The notes under the pieces were generated by a model. It saw only the letters and a list, made by a program, of their open reading frames with translations. It was not told the origin of the DNA and did no database searches. Positions 1-5,228 of a stretch of 5,228 nt of DNA are shown piece after piece. Each line of letters starts with the position of its first letter. Within the stretch, counting starts at the first letter, position 1. The stretch is from Paracoccaceae bacterium (GTDB lineage Bacteria; Pseudomonadota; Alphaproteobacteria; Rhodobacterales; Rhodobacteraceae), in NCBI GenBank assembly GCA_024644285.1, contig JAHELH010000189.1, forward strand, positions 1 through 5,228, given 5' to 3'. The translations under genes and the position numbers were made by a program.

Positions 1-60
1 TGGGATATAGGCAACGAGGCGGCGGGCGGAAAGGCCTGAATCGCAGGTTCCAGAAACGAC

Positions 61-88
61 AAACCCCCGCACGCCGTCGCGTCGGGGG
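61..88 (-). terminator. Intrinsic terminator of rpsU
   Basis: Read on the minus strand, downstream of the rpsU stop, there is a two-part stem. CCCCCG (83-88) pairs with CGGGGG (64-69). ACGC (79-82) pairs with GCGT (71-74) around a 4-nt loop at 75-78, with one bulged base at 70. A short T run (61-63), a GTC interruption and another TTT follow. The T tract is short, but the GC-rich stem lies about 40 nt after the stop codon. The plus-strand side has no T tract, so the terminator serves rpsU rather than a gene entering from the left. Confidence 0.7.
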
Positions 89-125
89 CCGTCTGGTCGG
101 GGCCGGGGCCCCGGTGCGAAGGTGC

Positions 126-332
126 CTAGAGCATCCCCTCGCGCTGCGCCTTCTTGCGCGCGAGCTTGCGGGCGCGGCGAATGGCCTCGGCCTTTTCGCG
201 GGCCTTCTTCTCGGACGGTTTCTCGAAATGCTGCTTGAGCTTCATTTCGCGGAAAACGCCCTCGCGCTGAAGCTTCTTCTTCAGGGCGCGAAGTGCCTGG
301 TCGACATTGTTGTCGCGAACACTGACCTGCAT
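126..332 (-). CDS. rpsU: 30S ribosomal protein S21
   Basis: This gene encodes S21, a small basic protein of the 30S subunit platform. S21 sits near the 3' end of 16S rRNA and helps initiation at Shine-Dalgarno sites. The 68-aa product opens with MQVSVRDNNVDQALRALKKK, the typical S21 N-terminus. A Lys/Arg-rich helical body follows, with KLKQHFEKPSEKKAREKAEA at about residues 31-50 and an IRRARKLARKKAQREGML tail. Length is normal for alphaproteobacterial S21. The ATG at 332 is preceded by a GGAAGGTGGTGA ribosome binding site, part of which is drawn into a hairpin touching the start codon. The gene appears monocistronic, with its own promoter (385-413) and terminator (61-88). It is divergent from coq9. 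Identification is secure. Confidence 0.97.
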   Translation of the reverse strand: MQVSVRDNNVDQALRALKKKLQREGVFREMKLKQHFEKPSEKKAREKAEAIRRARKLARKKAQREGML

Positions 333-346
333 GTGGTTGTCACCAC
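333..346 (-). promoter_or_regulatory. Hairpin over the rpsU ribosome binding site
   Basis: In the rpsU mRNA the bases just before the ATG read GTGGT-GACA-ACCAC, a perfect 5-bp stem with a 4-nt loop. The 5' arm and loop carry most of the GGTGGTGA anti-16S-like segment, and the 3' arm ends directly at the start codon. The stem is short and its regulatory role is inferred: it could make rpsU translation depend on S21 level or temperature. Confidence 0.45.
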
Positions 347-384
347 CTTCCTAGGTTAAAGTTGCATGCGTTGCAGGAAGTGGC

Positions 385-413
385 CCTATAGCAAGGCCAT
401 TGTCGCTTGTCTA
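385..413 (-). promoter_or_regulatory. Putative sigma-70-type promoter of rpsU
   Basis: Reading on the minus strand, a -35 box TAGACA (plus coordinates 408-413, 5 of 6 to TTGACA) is followed after exactly 17 bp by a -10 box TATAGG (385-390, 4 of 6 to TATAAT). The predicted start near 378 gives a leader of roughly 45 nt before the rpsU ATG. Spacing and location fit a housekeeping promoter. No transcript data are available from the sequence alone. Confidence 0.6.
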
Positions 414-502
414 CCGGGCCGGGGCCGATTTTCAAGGGGTTGTGCGGGATGGTTTCGGCGCCGGCGGCTGCTAGATTGTCTTGACGAAAAGGAGGGCCGG
501 AG

Positions 503-1201
503 ATGCCCACGGAGACCGACATCAAGACCAGATTGCTGGATGCCGCGCTGCCGCATGTCGCCTTTGACGGCTGGTCCGAGGCCACGTTTCGCGCCGCCGC
601 TGCGGAGGCCGACATCGAAGAGGCCGCGGCGAGGCTGGCCTGCCCGCGTGGGGCGGTCGATCTGGCGGTGGCGTTTCACCGCCGTGGCGATGCCGATATG
701 GTGCGGCGGGTTCAGGCGGCGGACCTGACCGCGATGAAGATCCGCGAGCGCGTGACTTTCGCGGTGCGGGCCCGGATCGAGGCCGCCGGCGACAAGGAGG
801 TCGTGCGCCGGGGTACGGCGTTGTTCGCCCTGCCGCATCACGCGCCGGAGGGCGCGGCGCTGATCTGGGGCACGGCGGATGCGATCTGGACGGCGCTGGG
901 CGACAGCTCGGATGACGTCAACTGGTACACCAAGCGCGCGACCCTGGCCGGCGTCTACGGCTCGACGGTTCTTTACTGGCTGGGCGACCGCAGTCCGGGC
1001 GATCAGGCGACGTGGGAGTTCCTGGACCGCCGGATCGAGGATGTCATGCAGATCGAGAAGGTCAAGGCGAAGGTGCGGAACAACGAGTTCCTGCAGAAGG
1101 TGCTGGCCGGGCCGAACTGGGTGCTGGACCGCATCAAGCCGCCCAAGCCGCGTGCCGACGTGCCGGGACACTGGCCGCCGCGCGGTCCGGGGTCGGTATG
1201 A
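503..1201 (+). CDS. coq9: COQ9 family protein, ubiquinone biosynthesis
   Basis: COQ9 proteins bind lipids and present ubiquinone intermediates to the hydroxylase COQ7 in mitochondria. The alphaproteobacterial homologues are their ancestral relatives, and a similar membrane-associated role is inferred here. The 232-aa product has a TetR-like N-terminal helical part with LLDAALPHVAFDGWSEATFR at residues 11-30. The COQ9 domain follows: LTAMKIRERVTFAVRARIEA (75-94), an ALFALPHHAPEGAALIWGTA stretch (106-125), and the hallmark DVNWYTKRATLAGVYGSTVLYW (138-159). The C-terminus ends in a proline-rich tail (212-230). The ATG at 503 has a strong AAAAGGAGGG ribosome binding site about 7 nt upstream. No clear -35/-10 pair is visible in the divergent spacer; TAGATT at 472-477 is a weak -10 candidate. 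The stop overlaps the next start (ATGA), so the two genes are probably co-translated. Confidence 0.92.
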   Translation: MPTETDIKTRLLDAALPHVAFDGWSEATFRAAAAEADIEEAAARLACPRGAVDLAVAFHRRGDADMVRRVQAADLTAMKIRERVTFAVRARIEAAGDKEVVRRGTALFALPHHAPEGAALIWGTADAIWTALGDSSDDVNWYTKRATLAGVYGSTVLYWLGDRSPGDQATWEFLDRRIEDVMQIEKVKAKVRNNEFLQKVLAGPNWVLDRIKPPKPRADVPGHWPPRGPGSV

Positions 1202-2187
1202 CTTTGCCCGATACCATGACGGCCGTGGCGATCTCAAAGCCCGGCGGTCCCGAGGTGCTGGTGCCGGAAGAACGGCCGGCGCCGCGGCCGGGGCACGGCC
1301 AGATCCTGATCGAGGTGGCCTATGCCGGGGTCAACCGGCCGGATGCGCTGCAGCGCGCGGGCAGTTACGCGCCGCCGCCGGGCGCTTCGGACCTGCCGGG
1401 GCTGGAAGCCGCGGGGACGGTCGCGGCGGTGGGGCCGGGCGTGACCGACTGGTCGGTCGGCGACGAGGTTTGCGCCCTGCTGCCGGGCGGCGGCTACGCG
1501 GAATATGTGGTGACGCCTGCGGCGCATGCGTTGCGCGTTCCGCGCGGCATGAGCCTCGACAAGGCCGCCTGCCTGCCGGAGACCTATTTCACTGTCTGGA
1601 CCAATGTGTTCATGCGCGGCGGCCTGAAAGCCGGCGAGCGGTTCCTGGTGCATGGCGGGTCATCGGGGATAGGCACGACGGCGATCCAGTTGGCCAACAT
1701 CTTCGGGGCGCGGGTGTTCACGACAGCAGGATCGGATGAGAAGTGCCGGGTCTGCAATGACCTCGGCGCCGAGCGGGCGATCAACTACCGCGAGGAGGAT
1801 TTCGTCGAGATCTTGCGCGCCGAGGGCGGAGCGGACCTGATCCTCGACATGGTCGGCGGCGATTATTTGCCGCGCAACGTCAAGGCACTCGCCGACGACG
1901 GCCGGCTGGTACAGATCGCGTTTCTGCAGGGCCCCAAGGTGGAGTTGAATTTCGCCCAGGTGATGGTGCGGCGGCTGACGATCACCGGCTCGACCCTGCG
2001 GCCGCAGAGCGATCTGGCGAAGGCGCGGATCGCCGAGGCGCTGGCAAGCCAGGTCTGGCCGTTGCTCGACAGTGGCCGGGTCGCGCCGGTGATGGACAGC
2101 GAGTTCGCGCTGGCGGATGCCGCCCAAGCGCATGCCCGGCTGGAAAGCTCGGACCACATCGGAAAGATCGCTCTAAAGGCCGGCTGA
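1198..2187 (+). CDS. PIG3-type NAD(P)H:quinone oxidoreductase (MDR family)
   Basis: This is a medium-chain dehydrogenase/reductase of the zinc-free quinone oxidoreductase branch, close to TP53I3/PIG3. The family transfers hydride from NAD(P)H to small quinones in the cytosol. The 329-aa product has an N-terminal GroES-like domain with AYAGVNRPDALQRAGSY (41-57) and PGLEAAGTVAAVGPGVTDW (67-85). The Rossmann domain begins at about 147 and carries the nucleotide-binding motif VHGGSSGIGTTAIQLA (151-166). The pattern of Cys/His zinc ligands of classic alcohol dehydrogenases is absent, as expected. The start at 1198 is preferred to the in-frame ATG at 1216 because it overlaps the coq9 stop in ATGA and gives the MTLP-xTMTA N-terminus I associate with this group. 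The ribosome binding site is poor, which fits translational coupling. True substrate is unknown; the annotated quinone activity is inherited from the family. Confidence 0.9.
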   Translation: MTLPDTMTAVAISKPGGPEVLVPEERPAPRPGHGQILIEVAYAGVNRPDALQRAGSYAPPPGASDLPGLEAAGTVAAVGPGVTDWSVGDEVCALLPGGGYAEYVVTPAAHALRVPRGMSLDKAACLPETYFTVWTNVFMRGGLKAGERFLVHGGSSGIGTTAIQLANIFGARVFTTAGSDEKCRVCNDLGAERAINYREEDFVEILRAEGGADLILDMVGGDYLPRNVKALADDGRLVQIAFLQGPKVELNFAQVMVRRLTITGSTLRPQSDLAKARIAEALASQVWPLLDSGRVAPVMDSEFALADAAQAHARLESSDHIGKIALKAG

Positions 2188-2196
2188 GCGCAGAGG

Positions 2197-2241
2197 CGCC
2201 GCCGCCTGCCGGGGGCAATGTGTCCTTACGGGGCGGCGGTG
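2197..2241. repeat. Long GC inverted repeat at convergent gene ends
   Basis: CGCCGCCGCC at 2197-2206 is complementary to GGCGGCGGTG at 2232-2241, nine Watson-Crick pairs plus one wobble. The 25-nt loop itself contains a small TGCC/GGCA stem (2207-2217). It lies between the stops of the quinone oxidoreductase and the DUF2189 gene, and its right arm enters the last codons of the latter. No T tract follows on either strand, so it is at most a weak bidirectional attenuator. GC-rich repetitive codons make chance pairing quite possible. Confidence 0.3.
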
Positions 2242-3101
2242 TCCGAAATCGCGGCACGGTAAAGATGCCAGGTCGCGTGGCCCAAGAGCGGCATCACGAT
2301 GATCAACCCGATCAGCGCCGGGATCGAGCCCAGCAACAACCCGGTCGCCACGATCAGGCCCCAGGCCAGGATAACGCGCGGATTCTTGCGGAACACGTTG
2401 ACCGAGGTCACGATGGCGTTCGGCACGCCAACGTCGCGGTGCAGGAGCAGCGGGAACGACACCACGCTGGTCGCCAGCACCAGAAGCGCAAAGCAGAAGC
2501 CCACCGCCATGCCGATGATGATCATCGCCCAGCCGGCCCCGGTGGTGAATACCTGCCGCACGAAATCGGTAATCGTCGCAGGCGTTTCGCCCAGGGTGAT
2601 CGCGTGAATCGCCGCAGCGGCGAGCATCCAAGTGGTGAAGATCGCAAGCAGATAGAGGCCGAGGACCACGATCGCGCCAAATGACGGCGATGCGATCAAG
2701 CCAAGCGCGTCGCCCCAGTTGTAGGGCAGGCCTGCCTCACGCCGGCGGCTGATTTCGTAGAGCCCGATCGCCGCGATGGGACCGAGAAGCGCGAAACCCG
2801 CCATCAGGGGGAACAGCAGCGGCAGGAGGTTCATCTTGAGGCCGAAGCCGACGAGCACCAGCCCGATGATCGGGTAGATCAGGCACAGGAAAAGCACGTC
2901 GGCGCGAGCGGCGCCCAGATCATCGGCGCCCTTGCGCAAGGCATCGCGCAGGTCATCCATGGTCAGGGTGTTGATCTGGTCGACGGTGATCGGCTTGTTG
3001 CCGTGGCTGCCGATATGCTCGGTCGTTTCCGCGACGTGCCCCGCCGCGCTGCCCAATGCCTGCGCGCTCCAAGATAGCGGATTGCCGATTGTCTTGACCA
3101 T
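2226..3101 (-). CDS. DUF2189 multi-pass inner-membrane protein
   Basis: Function is unknown. The 291-aa product matches the DUF2189 pattern. A soluble N-terminus of about 66 residues includes KPITVDQINTLTMDDLRDAL (36-55). About six hydrophobic helices follow, near 69-87, 94-115, 141-166, 188-214, 244-258 and 260-275. Family-typical segments are YEISRRREAGLPYNWGDAL (115-133), SFPLLLHRDVGVPNAI (215-230) and a final LLGHATWHLYR (272-282). I chose the ATG at 3101 because GGGAGGG lies 7 nt upstream. An in-frame ATG at 3128 has no ribosome binding site and sits inside an inverted repeat. The gene converges with the quinone oxidoreductase and follows RNase T2 on the same strand across a 259-bp gap, so it is probably transcribed separately. 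No catalytic motif is visible; a structural or transport role cannot be distinguished. Confidence 0.88.
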   Translation of the reverse strand: MVKTIGNPLSWSAQALGSAAGHVAETTEHIGSHGNKPITVDQINTLTMDDLRDALRKGADDLGAARADVLFLCLIYPIIGLVLVGFGLKMNLLPLLFPLMAGFALLGPIAAIGLYEISRRREAGLPYNWGDALGLIASPSFGAIVVLGLYLLAIFTTWMLAAAAIHAITLGETPATITDFVRQVFTTGAGWAMIIIGMAVGFCFALLVLATSVVSFPLLLHRDVGVPNAIVTSVNVFRKNPRVILAWGLIVATGLLLGSIPALIGLIIVMPLLGHATWHLYRAAISDTAAP

Positions 3102-3116
3102 GCCAAAGCCCTCCCA

Positions 3117-3130
3117 CGATGCGTGCATCG
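3117..3130. repeat. Inverted repeat abutting the DUF2189 ribosome binding site
   Basis: CGATGC-GT-GCATCG is a perfect 6-bp inverted repeat with a 2-bp centre. On the minus strand it ends one base before the GGGAGGG ribosome binding site of the DUF2189 gene. In DNA it could be a dimeric-regulator half-site pair. In mRNA it could form CGATG-CACG-CATCG, a short hairpin next to the initiation site. Neither use is shown. Confidence 0.35.
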
Positions 3131-3175
3131 ACCGTCCGGCTCTGACCCAAGTAATCCGCGGGCCGAACTAGGCGG

Positions 3176-3208
3176 CCTGGTATGCACCGAGCGTAGCAGG
3201 TTTTTTTT
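3176..3208 (+). terminator. Orphan plus-strand intrinsic terminator
   Basis: The plus strand carries a 10-position stem. The left arm CCTGGTATGC (3176-3185) pairs with the right arm GCGTAGCAGG (3191-3200), with one G-G mismatch and one G-T wobble, around the 5-nt loop ACCGA. Eight consecutive T residues follow immediately (3201-3208). This is the best-formed terminator in the window, yet no plus-strand gene ends nearby. The flanking DUF2189 and RNase T2 genes are both on the minus strand. It may end a small RNA, an antisense transcript over the DUF2189 leader, or read-through from the quinone oxidoreductase. Confidence 0.65.
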
Positions 3209-3360
3209 CGTGCGTCTGCCGTCTATGCCGCTGAATTGGCGGAGAAACAGTCAAATTCATGGGATCTGGCGCGTGATCTCCGGCAGGATGCGCGTCGGGA
3301 ACGGCCGCGCCGAATCGATCTGCGTCTTCGCTGGGACGGATGCGCCCAGAGGGTGCCGGG

Positions 3361-3993
3361 TCAGCGGATCGGTTCGAACAGGGCGTCTTGCTGGCGGCAA
3401 TCGGCAATCACGTCGGCACCGCAGCGGCGCGGGTTAAGGTCGTCGCGCGAAAGGCAAATGCGTGCCTCCTGGATGCGGCCGGATTTGCAGGTGATCGTCA
3501 CCATGTCGGCCTGCCAGCCCGGGTTGGACCGCAGAAATGCCTCTTCGATAACGGCGGCGGGCAGGGTCACGGAGCGGTCCAGCTTGCGCAGGATCTCGGG
3601 GCGCACGACCTGGGCGAAGGCGCGACGGGACAGGGCAAAATAGTTGTCCGAGGACAGGCCGGTGCAGCGGCCGTGCTTGTTCCACTGGTGCCAGGCCGAG
3701 CCGGCGCTGCCCATGATGTCGGCCATCGCGGCGGTCTCCGCGCGGCTGGGATTGCGGGCGGTGCCGGCGCAGTAACTCGGCCAACCCTGTTCGTATTGCG
3801 GCCAGAGGCCGTGCAGAACCCAGCCGAAGCCTGCGCCGCTGTCGCACTGGGGATTGCCACGGGCGTCGCCTTCCAGCGCGCAATAGGTGGGCGACCAGCT
3901 GAGCGACAGGACGTAGTAGTCAAATTCTCCGGCCGGCTCGCCGTCGGCGCGGGCGAGCGCCGTCGACAGGAGAAGGGCGATCAGCCAGCGCAT
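3361..3993 (-). CDS. Secreted ribonuclease T2 family protein
   Basis: RNase T2 enzymes cleave single-stranded RNA through 2',3'-cyclic phosphates, usually in the periplasm or outside the cell. The 210-aa product starts with a signal peptide, MRWLIALLLSTALARADG, with a likely cut after the ALARA motif near residue 16. Active-site segment I is LHGLWPQYEQGWP (60-72), with His61. Segment II is WHQWNKHGRC (101-110), with His102, Lys106 and His107. Position 103 is Gln where the canonical motif has Glu. Eight cysteines remain after the signal peptide (38, 50, 75, 110, 169, 180, 191, 199), enough for four disulfides. The ATG at 3993 is preferred over the upstream in-frame ATG at 4038 because only it puts a clean signal peptide at the N-terminus, with AAGGAAAAGAGG just upstream. 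The gene is divergent from trcR. Likely role is scavenging of external RNA. Confidence 0.93.
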   Translation of the reverse strand: MRWLIALLLSTALARADGEPAGEFDYYVLSLSWSPTYCALEGDARGNPQCDSGAGFGWVLHGLWPQYEQGWPSYCAGTARNPSRAETAAMADIMGSAGSAWHQWNKHGRCTGLSSDNYFALSRRAFAQVVRPEILRKLDRSVTLPAAVIEEAFLRSNPGWQADMVTITCKSGRIQEARICLSRDDLNPRRCGADVIADCRQQDALFEPIR

Positions 3994-4022
3994 TTGCCTC
4001 TTTTCCTTGCATGGCGGGGTAG

Positions 4023-4030
4023 CTATATAG
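4023..4030. promoter_or_regulatory. CTATATAG palindrome between divergent RNase T2 and trcR
   Basis: An 8-bp perfect palindrome, CTATATAG, is one of the few AT-rich spots in the 128-bp divergent spacer. It offers a TATATA -10 box on either strand, about 30 bp upstream of the RNase T2 ATG and about 95 bp upstream of the trcR ATG. No good -35 box is found at 16-18 bp on either side, so its assignment to one or both genes is tentative. Confidence 0.35.
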
Positions 4031-4121
4031 ATGAGCAACTTCCCCGAAATCGAGGTAAGGGTCCAGCCGGACCGGCCGATTTCCCCGGCGAAGAATGTTA
4101 TTGTCGCGAAGGAGTGACCAC

Positions 4122-4874
4122 ATGGCGAAACCGATCATGGCGAAGGCCACCGCCGTCTGGCTGGTCGACAACACGACGATCAGCTTCAAGCAGATCGCCG
4201 AATTCTGCGGGCTGCACGAGCTGGAGGTGCAGGGCATCGCCGACGGCGACGTGGCCGCCGGGGTCAAGGGATTCGATCCGATCGCCAACAACCAGCTGAC
4301 CCAGGAAGAGATCGACGCGGCCGAGAAGGACCCGGCGCACAAGCTGAAACTGAAATTCTACGCCGCCGCCGTGGGCGAGGAAAAGCGGCGCGGCCCGCGC
4401 TACACGCCCCTGTCCAAGCGGCAGGACCGCCCGGCGGCGATCCTGTGGCTGGTCAAGTTCCATCCCGAGCTGACCGACGGCCAGATCAGCAAGCTGGTCG
4501 GCACCACCAAGCCGACGATCCAGGCGATCCGCGAGCGCACGCACTGGAACATCGCCAACATCCAACCGATCGACCCGGTGGCGCTTGGCCTGTGCAAGCA
4601 GTCCGAGCTTGATGCCGCCGTGCAGAAGGCCGCCAAGAAGAAAGAGGCCGAGGGCGCGGTGATGTCGGATGACGAGCGGCGCAAGCTGGTGTCGACCGAG
4701 CAGAGCCTCGACATGCCATCCGAGCCGCGCATCCCGACGGCGATCTCGGGTCTGGAGACCTTCTCGCTGTCCGACGACGAGGAAGAAGAGAAGGAAAAGG
4801 AAGAGGACCTGCCGGACGCCGACAGCTTCTTCAACCTGCCCAGCGGCGAACAGCCTGACGTGGACGACGACTGA
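4122..4874 (+). CDS. trcR: DUF1013 cell cycle transcriptional regulator TrcR
   Basis: This belongs to the DUF1013 family. Its Caulobacter member, TrcR, is reported to track with RNA polymerase and control the cell cycle. The 250-aa product has two helix-turn-helix-like stretches. The first is AVWLVDNTTISFKQIAEFCG within residues 11-40. The second runs over about 105-140, with ILWLVKFHPELTDGQISKLV and then GTTKPTIQAIRERTHWN. A charged linker follows, including QKAAKKKEAEG (168-178). The C-terminus is strongly acidic, with DDEEEEKEKEED at 218-229, ending PDVDDD. The ATG at 4122 is chosen for the GAAGGAG site 8 nt upstream and the MAKPIMAKATAVWLVDN start; an in-frame ATG at 4095 has no comparable site. 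The gene is divergent from RNase T2. The acidic tail could contact RNA polymerase or mimic nucleic acid, but this is inference. Confidence 0.92.
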   Translation: MAKPIMAKATAVWLVDNTTISFKQIAEFCGLHELEVQGIADGDVAAGVKGFDPIANNQLTQEEIDAAEKDPAHKLKLKFYAAAVGEEKRRGPRYTPLSKRQDRPAAILWLVKFHPELTDGQISKLVGTTKPTIQAIRERTHWNIANIQPIDPVALGLCKQSELDAAVQKAAKKKEAEGAVMSDDERRKLVSTEQSLDMPSEPRIPTAISGLETFSLSDDEEEEKEKEEDLPDADSFFNLPSGEQPDVDDD

Positions 4875-4896
4875 CTCCTGCGTCTTGACGACGATC

Positions 4897-4930
4897 GAGC
4901 CCTGGCGCAGCGACGTCGGGGGCTTCTTTC
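4897..4930 (+). terminator. Weak possible terminator after trcR
   Basis: GAGCCC (4897-4902) can pair with GGGCTT (4920-4925), five Watson-Crick pairs and one wobble, around a 17-nt loop. A T-rich CTTTC follows. The stem is short and the loop long, so it is a poor intrinsic terminator. It is the only candidate between trcR and the DUF6868 gene, and partial read-through into the latter is plausible. Confidence 0.25.
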
Positions 4931-4987
4931 TGGCCGTGGCGGCACCTAGATCTATCGGATGATCGCTGATCGGAAAGGATCGAGGCC

Positions 4988-5227
4988 ATGGATATTGCCC
5001 AGCTGACCGCCTTCTTCGGGTGGTGCACGGTCATCAACTTTGGGCTTCTGTTGGCCGCCACCGTGGCGCTGACGCTGTTCCGCGTTTCGGTCCTGCGGAT
5101 ACACGGCGCCATCCTCGGCATGACCGAGGCGCAGCTGATGCCGATGTACGTGAACTATCTGGCGTGGTTCAAAGTCCTGTGGATCGTCTTCAACGTGGTG
5201 CCCTGGATTGCGCTGAAGGTGATGTAA
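4988..5227 (+). CDS. DUF6868 small two-helix membrane protein
   Basis: Function is unknown. The 79-aa product resembles the DUF6868 family, which has an N-terminal LTAFFGWCTVINFGLLL pattern. Two hydrophobic helices are clear, at about residues 8-31 and 57-76, with an Arg/His-bearing connecting loop (32-40, FRVSVLRIHG region) and a TEAQLMPMYVNYLAWFK stretch leading into the second. No signal cleavage site is visible, so it should stay in the inner membrane. The ATG at 4988 follows a GGAAAGGATCGAGG purine-rich segment, and the gene ends TAA at 5225-5227, so it is complete. It lies 113 bp after trcR on the same strand and could be read from it or from its own promoter; none is convincing. Family assignment rests on recognition of the sequence pattern, not a search. 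Confidence 0.82.
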   Translation: MDIAQLTAFFGWCTVINFGLLLAATVALTLFRVSVLRIHGAILGMTEAQLMPMYVNYLAWFKVLWIVFNVVPWIALKVM

Positions 5228-5228
5228 G

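Noticed and set aside
1..39. Frame-1 tail of 12 codons ending in TGA (WDIGNEAAGGKA), possibly the end of a plus-strand gene entering from the left
   Set aside because: Too short to recognise or to show coding bias, and no plus-strand terminator follows. It may simply be intergenic.
103..114. Perfect 12-bp palindrome CCGGGGCCCCGG just after the rpsU stop
   Set aside because: Low-complexity GC sequence with no T tract; the rpsU terminator is better explained by the stem at 61-88.
386..1237. Long minus-strand open frame antisense to coq9
   Set aside because: Arg/Pro-rich shadow frame caused by high GC; the opposite strand encodes a clear COQ9 protein.
879..1739. Long plus-strand open frame crossing the coq9 and quinone oxidoreductase junction
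   Set aside because: Out of frame with both recognised proteins, rich in Arg and Gly, and without domain signatures.
3228..3254. Minus-strand TTGACT (3249-3254) as a -35 box for DUF2189
   Set aside because: No acceptable -10 box at 16-18 bp; the nearest, CATAGA, is 21 bp away.
3123..3437. Plus-strand open frame in the DUF2189 to RNase T2 spacer, considered as a small gene
   Set aside because: It runs through the hairpin and T8 terminator, has no ribosome binding site and reads as non-coding composition.
3340..4299. Plus-strand open frame of 319 codons over RNase T2 and the trcR start
   Set aside because: Antisense to a protein with signal peptide and both RNase T2 motifs, then out of frame in trcR; no ribosome binding site or recognisable domain.

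Overview
This window looks like chromosomal DNA from an alphaproteobacterium, most likely a Rhodobacteraceae (roseobacter-type) species. It has high GC with strong G/C third-position bias, a COQ9-family ubiquinone protein, a DUF1013/TrcR cell-cycle regulator (an alphaproteobacterial family), a DUF2189 membrane protein and a DUF6868 mini-protein. I see no transposase, integrase, phage gene, tRNA, rRNA or CRISPR array. This is ordinary core chromosome carrying several poorly characterised families, not an accessory island.

Layout. Positions 1-60 hold no supportable gene. rpsU (ribosomal protein S21, minus) occupies 126-332, with an intrinsic terminator at 61-88 and a good sigma-70-type promoter at 385-413. 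Across a 170-bp divergent spacer, coq9 (503-1201, plus) begins a two-gene unit. It overlaps a PIG3-type NAD(P)H:quinone oxidoreductase (1198-2187, plus) by the ATGA stop/start junction. That gene converges on a six-helix DUF2189 membrane protein (2226-3101, minus). A 259-bp spacer (3102-3360) holds an inverted repeat abutting the DUF2189 ribosome binding site, and a hairpin followed by T8 that reads as a plus-strand terminator although both neighbouring genes are on the minus strand. A secreted RNase T2 (3361-3993, minus) follows and is divergent from trcR (4122-4874, plus), separated by 128 bp. The window closes with a 79-aa DUF6868 two-helix membrane protein (4988-5227, plus).

How the genes work together. 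coq9 and the quinone oxidoreductase are the only clear translationally coupled pair, and both families have quinone-related names. That suggests, but does not prove, a shared role in ubiquinone biosynthesis or quinone redox balance. rpsU and trcR act on translation initiation and on transcription/cell cycle. RNase T2 would act in the periplasm on RNA. DUF2189 and DUF6868 are inner-membrane proteins of unknown function. No multi-gene novel system is evident. The best leads are regulatory: paired hairpins around the rpsU start codon, the orphan plus-strand terminator at 3176-3208, and a Glu-to-Gln change in the RNase T2 active-site motif.
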